Origin: Aquanectria penicillioides
Lineage: Eukaryota; Ascomycota; Sordariomycetes; Hypocreales; Nectriaceae
DNA: 64,000 nucleotides
Assembly: GCA_003415625.1 (NCBI GenBank)
Contig: PYIU01000004.1
Coordinates: forward strand, 2,046,001-2,110,000
Direction: 5' to 3'
Both the position numbers and the translations under genes were made by a program. Position 1 is the first letter of the stretch; every line of letters starts with the position of its first letter. Shown piece by piece: positions 10,954 through 23,598 of this stretch. The notes beneath the pieces were generated by a model. The model was given only the letters and a program-made list of their open reading frames with translations, was not told the origin of the DNA and ran no database searches.

Positions 10954-12085
10954 ATGGGGTCCAGTAACAAAAAGAAGAAGGAGAAGCAGAAGGACTTCCA
11001 GGTATGCTCCCAACACCTCACTCAGTATGAGAACACGGTCTCACATGGAGTCCAGAAACCGAAATTCAAGGTCGGCAAGGCCAAGGCCAAGGCCTCCAAC
11101 TTTACAGATACTAGTTTCAAGTCCAAGGGTAAGGCAATGACTGCTTCTAATGCCTATCATCATACTAACAGTCCTAGCAATTGTGATGGGCCATCAATCA
11201 TTATCGACGACAGCCCCAGATATAGTTCAGCAGTTCAAGCACAACTTGTCGGTTGCATCATCTTCAAAATCTGACAAGCAAAGAAAAGAGTCACTCGCAT
11301 ATCTCACTAGCCAGCTGTCCTCAGAACCGCCCGTCAACCCCGTGGGCACACATGCCATTCTCTCTAAACTACTTCCATTAATCTCCGACAGCTCGACGCC
11401 TGTGAGAAGTCAACTTTTGAAACTTTTCAGAACTCTTCCACCTGCAGAAGTTAGGCACAGCACTGAACCCGCCATCATGTTTATTCGTGCGGGCATGACT
11501 CACTTGTCCACTGACATCAGCAATGATGCCTTGGGAGTGATGGAGTGGCTTCTCGAAGTTGCGGAAGACGATTTGGTTACCTGCCCAGGCGGTTGGGTCA
11601 AAACTCTGAACAGCTTCTTTGCCCTTATGGGTTGGGCATTATCATCCTCAAAATCAGGTTGGTCGTCGGGAGCTCGAACAGGGTTGCGAGCCAAAGATGC
11701 TGCAACCTACGCTCGCCAGATTACCACACTATCCAAGTTCCTTGATGCAGGTCTCCGCCCTGAGACGATCATACCAGAAGATGAGTCCGAGAACTGGGAA
11801 AACATGTACCGAATACCCCGAGATTCGAACGCCTTTGAGTATCTCAACTTGTACGGTTCTCGTCGAGATGAGGAAGGAGAGATGTATCCCAACCGGGAGG
11901 CAAGACAACGTGTTTTCGAGCGACGCTTTCTGGAGGCGATGATGAAAGGTGTCGATCAAGCAAAAAAAGAGGGTGGCCCAACGGGAAGAGCGGCCGCCAT
12001 TCTGGACAAGGTGCTGCAAGGAGGAATGGGAGACTACGAAAGCTCAATGGCCATGGATACGCAAGATCTGCTCAGCCTTTGGTGA
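10954..12085 (+). CDS. IPI1: Pre-rRNA-processing protein Ipi1 (Rix1 complex)
   Basis: Three exons (10954-11001, 11056-11128, 11178-12085) join to 342 residues. The N-terminus is the family signature: a Lys-rich start (MGSSNKKKKEKQKDFQ), then KPKFKVGKAKAKASNFTDTS, matching the basic head of Ipi1/TEX10 proteins. The rest is alpha-helical and HEAT-like, with the characteristic KQRKESLAYLTSQL and HAILSKLLPLISDSSTPVR segments (residues about 65-110). Ipi1 acts in the Rix1-Ipi1-Ipi3 complex, which removes ITS2 from pre-60S ribosomal particles in the nucleolus/nucleoplasm; this role is known from yeast. Length matches fungal Ipi1 (about 330-350). The first intron contains a stop codon in all plausible read-through frames, which supports splicing. 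It shares a short upstream region with the divergent roadblock gene. Confidence 0.9.
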
Positions 12086-13098
12086 GGATTTGAGCAACAA
12101 TAGAAGATCCCACAGATACCCGAAATTAACCATTGGAAATATTTACATCATGCTTCAAGTTTGATGCCTAGGCTTCCCTCATTTCCCGACCAATAAGCTT
12201 GATCTATAGCACCACTATTATTCTCGCAATTGTGATTTAAGGTTGCACTTCTTCTCAGCTTTATTCAGCATGAATTACAGGCGTCGGGTATAGCTGGAGA
12301 TCAGGGCCAGTTGTGCGGTGGCCTGGCCATCTTCAGCCAACTACAAGGCTTGGTTCACTGCGAGGCAGCTGGCAAGTAAATTTCAGAGCATTTGCTGAGT
12401 TAATAATCCTACTTTTAGGGTCTTAATTTCTAATGTTTCCCCTGGCAGGCGCAACGCGCGCAGCTACCTATTAAACCGTCCTAAGCTTTTCCTCCTCCTT
12501 CCATTTCTTTCCTTCCTCGACCCTTCTCCTCACACCTTCGCCCACATCGCAGTGTGACATTTTCTTCAACCTCAACACCAGAGGAGCAGCATGGAGTTGT
12601 GACCTCTGGACTGAGTTGAACCTTTGTCGATCTGGTATGTTCTGGATTTTGTTGCTCTTGTGTTGTTGGATGCCCAGCTGCCTGGATCTGCAACACATAC
12701 ACGCATACAAACCTCTCGCTCTTCTTCTCTCTTTTACTCTCTCTATTCATTTTTCAAACCCCCTCTCATAGTGTTTCTCCCGCATCTAACCCAACTGAAC
12801 ACGACACACGCCAAGCGTGCTAACATTTCTTCCATACAGTGATAAGCGAGAGGTGTCCTTCGTGCCTTCACCACCAGTCCTCTCAGTAACTTGTCTCCAG
12901 AATATGTAAGTAATGCCGATTATCAGCTCTTTGATCTCTTCTTTTATGACCCCCATCCCTGCCCTTTCCCAAACATGTTATGGTCTTTGATTCCCTCTCT
13001 CCTGTTCAGTTCACCTGTGCCGTTCAAAATTTTGTTTTATCTCAACTATAGCGTGCGTCCCAAAGCTGACCTCTTTTTCTTCTTACAGCTTGGTCGCC
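12086..13098. other. Intergenic region with probable 5' UTR intron of the helicase gene
   Basis: This contains the IPI1 3' region and a pyrimidine-rich leader (about 12480-12900) typical of highly expressed fungal genes. A probable 5' UTR intron runs from 12906 (GTAAGT donor) to 13088 (TTACAG acceptor), ten bases before the helicase ATG at 13099. No other coding exon is seen. Confidence 0.5.
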
Positions 13099-15177
13099 AT
13101 GGCTGACCCTTGGACCACCGGAGGCCTCAACCAGGCCCTCCCAGAGGCCCCCACAGCTACAAAGGGACCCTCTGGGTATCAGGTCCCTGGCGAGAATGAC
13201 CCTGCGGCTGATACGAAGTGGACTAAGCCGGAGAGTTATGATTACACTGCTCTTGCCTCCAACAACCCTGATCAGCAATGGGGTTCCCATGCTAAAACTT
13301 ACGAATGGAAGGATGAGTATGGTGATGTTGGCCCAAAATACCCCGAGCTAGAACTAGAACTCTTCGGCGAACCCTCAGCTCGCCACGAGCGAACCGGTCT
13401 TGACTTTTCCCGGTAAGGCTAAAAGAATAGTCTACTAAGCAACGACTAACCACTTGCAGAATTGAGAGCATCGAGGTTACTCAAGAGGGTCCTGTCAAAA
13501 CCGACCCTGTCCACACTTTTCGGGACTCTGGCTTGCATCCTGTCATGTTGGAGAATGTTGAACTTTGCGGTTATGACAACCCAACTCCAATCCAGAAATT
13601 CACCATCCCATCAATCCTCCAAGGACACGATGTCATTGGAATTGCCCAAACAGGTATAATCCCCCTCTCCGTATTGCGACCCTCTTGACTCACTAAGCTT
13701 TCAGGTTCCGGCAAAACGGCAGCCTATCTCATCCCCGTTTTGAGCAAACTCATGGGTAAAGCGAAAAAACTTGCAGCTCCTCGCCCAAACCCCATGACCT
13801 TTCGCGAAGGAATCGACGAGGTCACTGCTGAGCCTTTGGTGCTTATCGTTGTCCCCACACGAGAACTTGCTGTTCAAATCTTCAACGAAGCTCGGAAGTT
13901 CTGCTACCGTACAATGCTTCGACCCTGTGTCGTGTATGGTGGCGTCCCTATTGGCCAGCAACGAATGCTTTTGAACAGAGGCTGCGATATCTTAATTGGT
14001 ACCCCTGGTCGTCTTGTCGACTTCATCGAACGTCGTCGTGATTTGACCCTTCGGCGACTACGCTACATGATTCTTGATGAAGCAGACGAGATGCTTGATC
14101 AAGATTGGGGCGAGCAACTGGAGAAGATTCTAACTGGAGGAGGTAAGGCTACTTTGAACATTTGTTGATGCCACCCTAACTTCATTTCTTCTAGAGCAAG
14201 ATGAAGGAAACATCAAGTTTGGGCTCTTCTCCGCCACTTTCCCGAAAGCGGCTCGTGACCTTGCAAAGCAATATCTGGCTGCCTCCCATGTCCGGTTCCG
14301 TGTCGGACGGGCGGGAAGTACAACCGAGAACATCAAGCAGATTGTGATGCAAGCCGAAAGACACGAGAAGAGAGATCTTCTCCTTGGACTCTTGAACGAA
14401 ATGTCTGGCATCCGCACCATCGTCTTCGTCAATAGTCGCCAAGAAGCAGACAACCTAGACGATTTTTTGTTCAACATGAAGCTCCCCGTAACATCAATCC
14501 ATAGTGATCGAACGCAGCAAGAACGTGAAGCCGCGATGCGTAACTTTCGCTCGGGCAATGCTCCAATCTTGATCGCGACAGGAGTCACAGCTCGCGGCAT
14601 CGATGTCCGAAATGTGATGCACGTTGTCAACTATGATCTTCCATCAATGGAACATGGTGGTATCGAGGAGTACACACACAGAATTGGTAAATATCAATCG
14701 TGGTCTGCTTTCATTGCATACTAACAATTGCACTAGGTCGCACTGGTCGGATTGGCCATCGAGGTGTTGCCACCTCGTTCTTTTCAGAACGCGATGAGGC
14801 CCTTGGCAGTGTTCTTACACGAACATTGTTGGAGACAAACCAGGAAGTTCCTGAGTTTCTCCAAAATCACATCCCTGAAGGAGCTGCCCGAGAGCACTTG
14901 AAGTTTGAGGCTGACTCCGACTTCGAGCCGGATGAGGAGGGTGGTGCTACCCTTGGAGATGCTTGGGGGCAAGTTCTGGGGAGGTTGAGAACGATAATAC
15001 CAGCGATAATGGTGGAGGCGGCGGCAGCGGCGGAGATGCATGGGGCGCCGAAAACCGCGGCGATCACGAGGGTTCGAGCGCTACCCACAATGGCGGTTAT
15101 ACTTGGGGTGGCGGAGGGGTAACACAGGTGGTGATTCCTGGAGTGCCCCAGCTGCTGAAACTGGTGCAGCATGGTAG
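13099..15177 (+). CDS. DEAD-box ATP-dependent RNA helicase, DED1/DDX3-like
   Basis: Five exons (13099-13412, 13460-13653, 13705-14142, 14195-14686, 14737 on) are in frame with each other. DEAD-box motifs occur in order: Q motif PTPIQ, motif I AQTGSGKT (split by intron 2), Ia PTRELA, GG (YGGV), Ib TPGRL, II DEAD, III SAT, IV IVFVNSR, V ATGVTARGIDV, VI HRIGRTGR (split by intron 4). The sequence around motifs IV-VI (HSDRTQQERE, RGIDVRNVMHVVNYDLP) is of the DED1/DDX3/Vasa type. Such helicases unwind RNA in translation initiation or RNP remodelling. As read, the frame ends at 15122 with an unnatural Ala/Arg-rich tail. A Gly/Trp-rich tail with DAWG, TWGGGG and GDSWSAP units ending ...ETGAAW at 15177 appears if one G is missing in each of two G runs (14965-14969 and 15116-15119). 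The end given assumes that tail. Confidence 0.88.
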
Positions 15178-15778
15178 AAGGTTTGCCCACTCATCACCTC
15201 CACTACAGCTGCTATCGTAGAGTCTGGCTCAGGCTCTTGCAGAAGCCCACAATGATCCCCAAACGTTGACGACGACAGAAAATGGCGGAGAAAACTGATT
15301 TACATGATGCCCGGAAATGGATGCCACTTCTGCAGCATGACATAGCTAAGGCCGCAGTTTCTCAGATATTCAAAGACACGTTGTGTTGATCTGGATAGTT
15401 TGATGCTTCCGTTTGCGATGTGATCTTGGTTCCATTGAATGATATCGTGTCGGCTCCGTTCCATTATATAACGATGTAGGATCGTGCAATAAGTTCATCA
15501 GCCGAGATACCAAAGTATTCCAAATGAGGTGCTGGATAAGTATTCCGGATCCCCCGTCACCTGCAACACCTCACAAGGATGCAGAAGCGGAATCGGTGCA
15601 TGGAGGGAGGGCTACCGCGAATTCATAGGGTCTAGTTTAGAACAGTAGGTAAAAGTCATTCACATTCAAGGCAGCTTGCAAAGATGGCCCAACAGAATGG
15701 TAACGACTCTTTTTCTTTCATTATTTATCTTTTTTTATTAATGTCTTGCATGTCTTGCGTGCGGGGTCATTGACTCTG
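15178..15778. other. Convergent 3' region between helicase and aldehyde dehydrogenase genes
   Basis: Two convergent genes end on either side. The sequence is AT-richer, with T-rich runs near 15710-15750 that suit 3' ends. No coding exon, RNA gene or repeat is apparent. Confidence 0.4.
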
Positions 15779-17685
15779 CTATATCTTCTTCAATAGCTTG
15801 GCTAAGCCACTAATCTTACGGCCAACTCCACCGTAGCCAACTTCGACAACACCCTGAGTGAAGCCCCAGCTCTCCTGCTGGCTTGCGATAGGGTACTGTA
15901 CGGGAGAGGGGATGGCAGTACGGATTCCAAGCCAGCCGAAGCGGTCCTCGCAAACAGCCTTGGTATTGCAGAGACCCCGGAGGCCCTCTTCGCCCGCGAA
16001 GCGGCCGTAGCCAGAGCCGCCAACACCGCCGAAGGGGAGCTGGACAGCGTAGAAAACAGCAAAGTCGTTGACAGCAACCATACCAGATCGAAGGCCATGG
16101 ACGATGGGTTGGAGATTGGGGTCCCTCTCGGAGCCGTGTACGGAGGCACCAAGGCCGAAATTGGGTGCATTGGCAATAGCAAGGATATCTTCGGGGGAGG
16201 AGGACTTGGCGCGCATCAGAGTGAGGACGGGAGCAAAGCATTCATTCTGGGCGATCCCCATATCTGGGGTAACATCGGCGAGGAATGTGGGTTGGAAATA
16301 GTGACCCTGAGGATAATCCGGGTGGCTATATCGTTTGCCACCAGCGAGAAGGCGGGCACCTTGGGATACGGCTTCAGCGATGAGCTTCTCGAGGCGATCG
16401 AACGAAGCATCAGAGATCATGGCACCCATATCAGCCTGAGGCCCGAGACGAATAGCGTTAACGCGGAGCTCCAGAAGCTCGACAAGCTTGTCGTGAATAC
16501 TAGGTGGCGCAATGACACGCTCAATACCAATGCAGTTCTGACCAGCGGCTTGGAAGGTGCCACGGAGGATAACTTCGGCAATACGCTTCAGATCACCCTT
16601 AGCAGAGTCCAAGACAATGAAGGGATCCTTTCCACCAAGTTCGGCAACCACGGGTGTGAGACTCTTGGCAGCACTAGCAGCGACATGGTGGGCAACAGAC
16701 TGGGAGCCGATGAAAGTAATGTGGCTAATGCCCGGGTGGCAGGTCAAGTGATTAGCCGTCTGGGGCCAGCAAACGATGGTCTGGACGAGCTGGGGGTCAT
16801 AGCCATGAGCGACAAGGGCTCCACGGGCAATGGTCGCAAAGTATGCGCTGGACCAGGCTGTCTGCTCTGAGACCTTGACGAGGATACCATTGCCAGAGAA
16901 GAGAGCGCTGATAATGGGGCCAATCATGTTGTGGAATGGGTAATTCCAGCTAACAAGAGCGGCGACGACGCCAAGGGGCTCATAATAAACCATGTTACGC
17001 TTGTACATCATGAGAAGATTGGTCGGGCGGCGCGAAGGGCGAAGGGCTTTCTCGCCGTGGGCCAGAGTCCACTGGATCTTCTCGACGGTGACAAGAATCT
17101 CGCCAAGCTGAGCGTCAACCATGGTCTTTCCACTGTCAAGGCCGGCAATCTTGCAGATCTCTTCAGCATTGTCGAGGACGTACTGCATGAGGGAGCGCAA
17201 GACGGCCTTGCGCTCCTCAAATGTAGTCTTGGCCCAGGCCTTCTGAGCAGTGGCGGCGGCCTCAACGGCTCGATCGATGGCGGCTGGGGTCGATGGGTTC
17301 ACAAGGCCGAGAAACTGGCCTGTTGCAGGGGCATAGCATTGAATAGCTGAGCTGCCAGGGATCTTGATCGATGTGTTCTCAACAGTCGTAGCGGGCTCGG
17401 GAATCTTGGGCGCGGGGACCCTGTAGCGGCGGGGAGGTCCAGAGACGGTGGCATGGGCGGCCGAGTTGGCGAGGCGGATGAGGAGGAAAGAGAAGGCAAG
17501 GGCGAGAACTGTGGCAATGGTGGAAAATGTCTGCTGGCTATATGAGAGGGGGCAAGTCAGTATATGGAGGGAATTGGCTGGGGAATTTGGAGGCAGGATT
17601 GAGCATACGATAAGTTCGAGTGGGTGGTCGCGTACTCGCTAACCCAGCGCCAAGCCGACAGGACGACCGGCTCCTGGACATCCAT
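15779..17685 (-). CDS. MSC7: Membrane-anchored aldehyde dehydrogenase, Msc7-like
   Basis: Two exons (17609-17685 and 15779-17537) join across a 71-bp intron (GTATGC ... ATATAG) to 611 residues. After a short cytosol-like start (MDVQEPVVLSAWRW) there is one hydrophobic segment at about residues 30-50 (IATVLALAFSFLLIRLA), so the enzyme is probably tail-out membrane-bound. An ALDH fold follows: the SWNYPFHNMIGP cofactor region, VAELGGKDP with the general-base Glu, and GQNCIGIERV with the catalytic Cys near residue 360. The Cys motif GQNCIG, in place of the usual GQxCxA, and the N-terminal anchor point to the yeast Msc7/YHR039C group. Yeast Msc7 is named for a meiotic sister-chromatid recombination phenotype; its substrate is unknown. 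The C-terminal 60 residues extend beyond soluble ALDHs. It converges with the helicase gene. Confidence 0.82.
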
Positions 17686-18899
17686 GGCGATGAAAAGTAG
17701 AGACAATGAGGTATCAATTGGCACGGAAGATGCTCTTTATCACCATTTGGCCCCGGGATTGCAACGCAGGCCAGCCCCTGGAGGTTGTTTGTTGAGGTGA
17801 AAGGACGGAAGTTGACGGCGGTGGGCAAGTGCACGCACGAAGTGGTGGGAGTCGAAGTGGAAGTGGCCATGGCAGTGGGGTGGAAGCTACCGGGGTGAGG
17901 CCGGGAGATTCCCCTGCCAAGACAGGCAAGCATAGTCGTATTCGTACCTGCACTCTGCGCTGCGGTGTCGTACCTTCTCGGACTTCGTACACACACACAC
18001 TACAATGCACACACGACAGAGACCGACAACGGCGCTGCATTGGAGCGGGAGGCGAACGTGCCAGTACGTACCCCCGCTTCAACTTAATTACCTAGGTAAA
18101 CAAGTACCTCACTTATCAATTTTGTGTCACATCGCATCTCACGTCTAATTGCCAGCCAGACGATGAATTAACAGTTTGTCTTCATGTTGATTTTTGGTCT
18201 CCAAAAAGAAAAGAAAAAGGGGACAAGCTATTATGATACCTTATGTACACCCCACTGTATCCTTGCGCCCGTCACCCCTCCCGTCTCGTCTCCTTGGGCG
18301 GCCTTGTCTTCGTCTTTCCGTCTCCCTCTCGACGGCACTTCCTCCCTCCCTCCTCTCGCATGTGTGATCCCGCCTCATCCACACCCTCTTCGCTCTCCAC
18401 GCAATGAAAATCCACTCCTCCTAATGAATGGGTTTTTTACCGCTTTCTCAGCTCTAAAATGCGAAAATGAGAAGAAAAACAGATAAGAGATATAAGAAAA
18501 AAAGTCACTGTGTAGCGCAAAAGCCAAGCAAGCAATCAAGCAATCATACAAAGCCAAAGCCACCTTTTGCATTCCCCTTTCAAAACGCCCTGCGTGTATA
18601 AGACAGACTCCCCTCGTAAAAGTATGGGGGACCAATCAACCAAATCAACCCCTTTCCTTCCGTGGCGCGATTCGTCGACTGTGAAACGCCAGAGCTTACA
18701 GCTCCCTCAGGATCGGTGGAGAAGCCACTCGTAGATCGCTCGTGCAGATCATAAAGTGCATCAATGGCCTCGTTGCGGGCCCGGGATATCAAATCAAGAA
18801 AAAAGACGACTCTCAAAAAGGAATTCCGATCGGTGTTACCAGTCGTGAGTGGGGTTAATGTACAACGAGTGTCAGTGTTCGGCGGGCAGGCGAGGCTGC
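17686..18899. other. Gene-free interval with palindromic word
   Basis: This holds the promoter side of the aldehyde dehydrogenase gene and the 3' region of the flippase gene. A perfect palindrome TACCTAGGTA lies at 18089-18098, and CA repeats lie near 17990-18010. ORFs in the region look like chance. Confidence 0.4.
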
Positions 18900-21800
18900 C
18901 TAGTTGTTGGCGCTCTTGGAGAGCGACAGTCCTCGTAGTCGTGGTCGAAACCGGTTGGCCCCGTGTTGCGACTGCGTTGATTCGATTCGTGACAGTCGTG
19001 CTGCCGACGTAAAGTCGCTACTGGCCTCGTAACTAGCTCGCACCCGATCCATCGATGCTCGCATACGGTCGTACGAAGGTCGAGCACGGTCGATAGACGG
19101 GCGTGTCTGACCACCCAGGTCTAGTGACATGCGAGGTCCAGTGTAATTAGTCGAGTCACTGCCGTTTTGGCTGTGCTGGTTATACGTTGTCGTCCGGGTG
19201 GCCGTAGAGGGCGGGTATATAGGACGCAGATCTTCGTCAACGCTACCATAGGTGACATGCTTGATCTTTCTTGACTTGGAGCTGTTAGACGACTTGGACT
19301 TGTTGCTCCTTGAATCAGCCACGGTAGCGTCGTCGGAGTCGGCCTTGGGTGACAGGTGCGAGAACTTGCCCATCCTTTCTTGCTCTCGGATGATGTCGAC
19401 ATCGTATGGCCAGTACACCTTCTGAATCGCCTTTATGGCAAAGCGAGGAAACAAGCAGATGACGGGAACAAGGAAGAACATTGCCCAGAACGTAGCCTCC
19501 CGGTACACCTGGCTAGCAGCTCCGTAAAAGTACTCGGAGGAAGTGAAGGACGTGTACACGCCAGTCCAGAAGAAAATAAAGACGTCACTGATGACGACAA
19601 TCAGCAGCATCAGCCAATCCCATCGATATGTGTTGATCAAGATGTACATGTTGATGGTGATGATGGCAGGATGAGCGATGTAAGCACCGAATCGAACACG
19701 ATCCTCAATGTTCAGTCCATTCATAGAGACAAATGTACCGTCGTAGAAAAGCAGGTAGGGGATGAAGAAGACCATGACAGACTGGTAAATGCCATCAACC
19801 ATGTAAAGCCTATTTCCTTCGTTAGTTGCAACTCGCAAGAAATCTGTCATTACCCAGAAAAAAAAGACTTACCAGAACTTGAGCTGTGTCCACTCCAGAC
19901 GCTCAATGCCGCGGCGATACAATTGTGGCACGGCCAACGAGACCTTGTCCGAGACATCCTGATCCAACACACCCATAATGCCTACAGGCAACGAGGTGAA
20001 GAACAAGTTGAACATTAGAATATAGGTGTAGTCGAATAGATATGTCATGTCGAAGTCGGTGAAGATTTCAAACCAGAAAATGGCAAAGGTCCACACCATG
20101 TTCTTGTAAAAGAAGTTGCTGATACTTTCCGCAAGGCGACGGTATGACCAGCGACCATGAACCAGCACCAGCCTCTGAAGAAAACGGAACTGGGCAATGG
20201 CATAGTCTGAGGACATAGCAGCCTGTCTACCTTCCACACCGGCAATACCGACGCCAACATCGGCCTCCTGGATCATTGCCACGTCATTGGCACCATCACC
20301 AATAGAGAGTGTCATGACGTCGAGGCCGTTCTTGACCATGGCCACAACGGCAGCCTTCTGGGCAGGACTGACACGACAGCAAAGGACGGATTTGCATTGC
20401 TTGCAGAGCAGGAGGAATTTCTGCTTCAACCGATCGTTCAAAACCCATCTAAGAGTGAAACCATCAATCACCAGTCCATGAGTCGGTGCAGGGGCCTCGT
20501 GGCTCTTCATGGCCTGGGCGAGTTCTTCGTCACTGCCCGTGATACCAAACGTCTTCATGTTCTCATCCAGTAACTGCTCAGCCATATCAAGGAAAGCTTC
20601 GTCGGTCGTCTCTCCAGTTTCGTCCTCGTCTACCTTCAGGTGAATGAGCTCCATGTCGTTGTTCAGCAGGTTGCATGAAAATCCGATGTTGATGGCAGTC
20701 TCCACCTTGTCGCCAGTCAAGACCCAGAGCTTAATACCAGCGTCACCAAGTAACGCGATAGTATCAGGCACTCCATCTTGAAGTCGATCCTCAATAGCAG
20801 TACCGCCCAAGAGGAGGAAATCCTGCTCAATAAGCTCAGCAACAGCCTCCAGCTTATCCTCTCGATCTTCCAAGGCAGTGGCAGCAACATCGTGTTCCTT
20901 CTTCCAGGCACGGTACTCCTCTTCCGTCAGTTCCTTGTGAGCGATGCAGAGTGTTCGCAGACCCTCCCGAGCAAACATCTCAAGGTGCTCGGCGGTCTCT
21001 TTTCTCAGTTCCTTCTGCTCACCCTTCTTCAATCGACCATAAATCACACTATCAGCGCCCTTACAGAAAAGCACGATACGACCATCGGGCATCTTCACAA
21101 TTGAGCTCATTCGCTTTCGGGTCGAGTTAAACTCAATAGTGTTAAGAATCTGGTAGTGCAGCTCTTCGCCGAGGACATTCAAGTTGATCCCATCACCTGA
21201 ATGGCCGAGAACCGTGAAGCCCATGTCACGAGCAGTGGCAACAAGAGCCTCCTCGTCTGGAGACTGGGCCTTGAACACCATGGATGGTGGGTCTCCAGGG
21301 ACTTTCTCTGCAATGACGGTGTGGCAAAGGGCAAGGGCAAGCATGAAGTACTTGTTCGCTTCCTGCTGCTCAGGGCCATGCTCGCCAGTCATGTCGGATA
21401 CGAAATCAGGAGCAATGAAGGTGACGTTCTCATCATGAAGAAAAACGTTGTCGTGAAGCTTGCGTAGTTTTTCGAGGGCCGAGACCTTGGCGGCAGCAAT
21501 CTGGATGCGAGCTCTCTCGCCCTCCTTTTCAACATCCACGCCCATTCGCTTCTGCATTCCAGCCTGCGCTTCCGTGTAAGCCTCTCCGTAGGGTTGTCCG
21601 TTGATGGTGGCCTTCTTGAACTCCATGACGTTTTGCGTCAAAGTACCAGTCTTGTCAGAGAAGATGTATTCGATCTGACCAACATCATCGGAAATATTCC
21701 ACGACTTGGGGATACAAGGTTGGTCAATCTTTTCGTAGTACATTTCAACATCGCTGTAAATGAAGATGGCCTGGAGAGTTCTGACGACTTCGAGAGTGAT

Positions 21801-23598
21801 GTAGAGAGAGATGGGAATCAAGTTCTGGAACAAAATGATGGCAGCCCAAAAGGTGATGAAACCACTCATGGCGGGGGTGCCACCAATTGAGCCGAATTCG
21901 AAGTAATAGAGCGAAGCGTCCGTCTTTCCCCATGCCACACCGTTGACAATAGCAGAGAGCAAGCACATGATAAGAAGGATGCCGAAGTTGCAGACGACGT
22001 TGAAGTTCATCTCGCGGGCGATTCGAGCACGCTTACTGGGGGTAACACCGGCATTCATCATAATCTTGGTGTCGTGTCCAGTAAAGACGACCACGCCAAG
22101 AATCCATTCGGTGTTGCGGAGGTTGCAGCCTCGCAAAAGGAGGTTGTCAATGGTAATGGGCTCGCTCATATCCTCGGGATCATCTTCGGAGTAGCCAGGC
22201 ACGGTCTGCGTCCATTTGATGGCGCCGTTGTACTTGTAAAGATTGGGCTGGGGCGCCTCGCTTTCGATGACAAATTCGGCTCGCTCACAGTCTCGAGCAT
22301 GTCTGATATCACGACCACAGCGGAGAGCCTGACGGACTTTGAGGTTAGTTTCGCCATCCAAGTTCTTCGTCTCGACGTAACAAGCGCCATCCGGATCGGA
22401 GGTAGCGAGGATGATAACATCGGCAGGGAGTTCATCGTCATTGTAAATGCGCACGAAGTCTCCGACGACGATGCTCTTCCAGGCGTCCTTTTGGAACCTA
22501 GCGTTTCCAACGGGGCGATCCCGCTTGATAACAGTTGTCTTCATGTCAGTCACTGCCGCAGCACGCTTCGCGGCATCGCCTTGGTCCGGAAGCTGAATCT
22601 GAACATGGGGTTGCGGCTGAAGAGACGGCGAAGGCACCGGAGTCATCTGGATATCCTCTGGGGCGGACACAAACGACTCGCGGTGGCTAAACGGCGAGGC
22701 AAGGGACTCGCGAACAGATCGTCGGGTACGATGAGTCTCCATGGAGGGTCGGACGGGGTCGTCTTCAGCTGTGGCCTGGGCCTTGCGTCGAGCTCGCTCC
22801 TCCTTGGCCTTCTTGGACCAGATGCTCTGGATACCGCGCCAGATGGATCCGAAGAACGCGGAGTTCGCCTTCTTGAACTGTCGCCAAAGCGAAACATCTC
22901 CTTCGAGAACGTTGACATTGGTCCAGTTTCGTAGTCGATGAACGGGTGCATTGTTGAGCTCAATATCCAGGATCGTTCTCCGGTAGTCTTCAACGGCATC
23001 CTTGATGGCAGTTACAGTAATAATGAAGATGAGAGGCACGGCGTTCAGACCTGGGTTGGTGCCTCCAAAAATGGGGAAAATCTACCCAGTGGTTAAGGTT
23101 TACTTTTTGCGAAGCTGGAAGGCAAGGGGGATGGCGACTTACGACCAGGATAACCAAGAACAAGAAGAAGATGTTGGCAACGTTGTGAAACTGGAACCAC
23201 AAGTTCTTAGGGACAAACGATATGGGCGTATACTTGGCTGTTCGAATCTTGTTTCTTGGGAACGACTGGATAGGATGTCCGTTTTCGTCGACCAGACTGT
23301 CCGGCAGAGGCTGGTTGAAGTAGAGAGATCGATTTTCGGAGGCTTCCTCCTCATCCTCGTCCTGGCCTTGATTGCCAGAAGGCGTATTCGTCGGCTGCCC
23401 ATCATCGCCGTTGGGATCGGAACCTTCGGAGGGTGGATTCTTCTCGTTGGAGTTCGTCTTTTTGTGTACGCGGTTCAAGAGCGAATGCCGCTTGTTGCTG
23501 CTGCTTTTGATAGTCATTTTCCGAGTAGCCCATCGCGCTCGCTGGGTGGCATTGGCATTAGGGTCGAGGTGCCCGTCGGAGGTGGTTGTTGTGGTCAT
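18900..23598 (-). CDS. P4-type ATPase, phospholipid flippase (Dnf1/Dnf2 type)
   Basis: Three exons (23143-23598, 19873-23081, 18900-19809) join in frame to 1524 residues. The P-type ATPase signatures are all present: DKTGTLTQN phosphorylation motif, VETKNLDGETNLK actuator loop (DGET, the P4 version of TGE), LTGDKVETAINIG, and GDGANDVAMIQEADVGVGI in the hinge. The entry to the first membrane pair (KIRTAKYTPISFVPKNL, then IFPIFGGTNPGLNAVPL) matches Dnf1/Dnf2 rather than Drs2 or Neo1. These enzymes move phosphatidylcholine and phosphatidylethanolamine to the cytosolic leaflet at the plasma membrane and endosomes, usually with a Cdc50/Lem3 partner (not in this window). The 150-residue N-terminus is acidic and polar. 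The C-terminal about 150 residues are Ser/Arg-rich with repeated RxSxDR units (RPSYDRMRASMDRVRASYE), probably a regulatory tail. Both intron junctions preserve codons. Confidence 0.93.
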
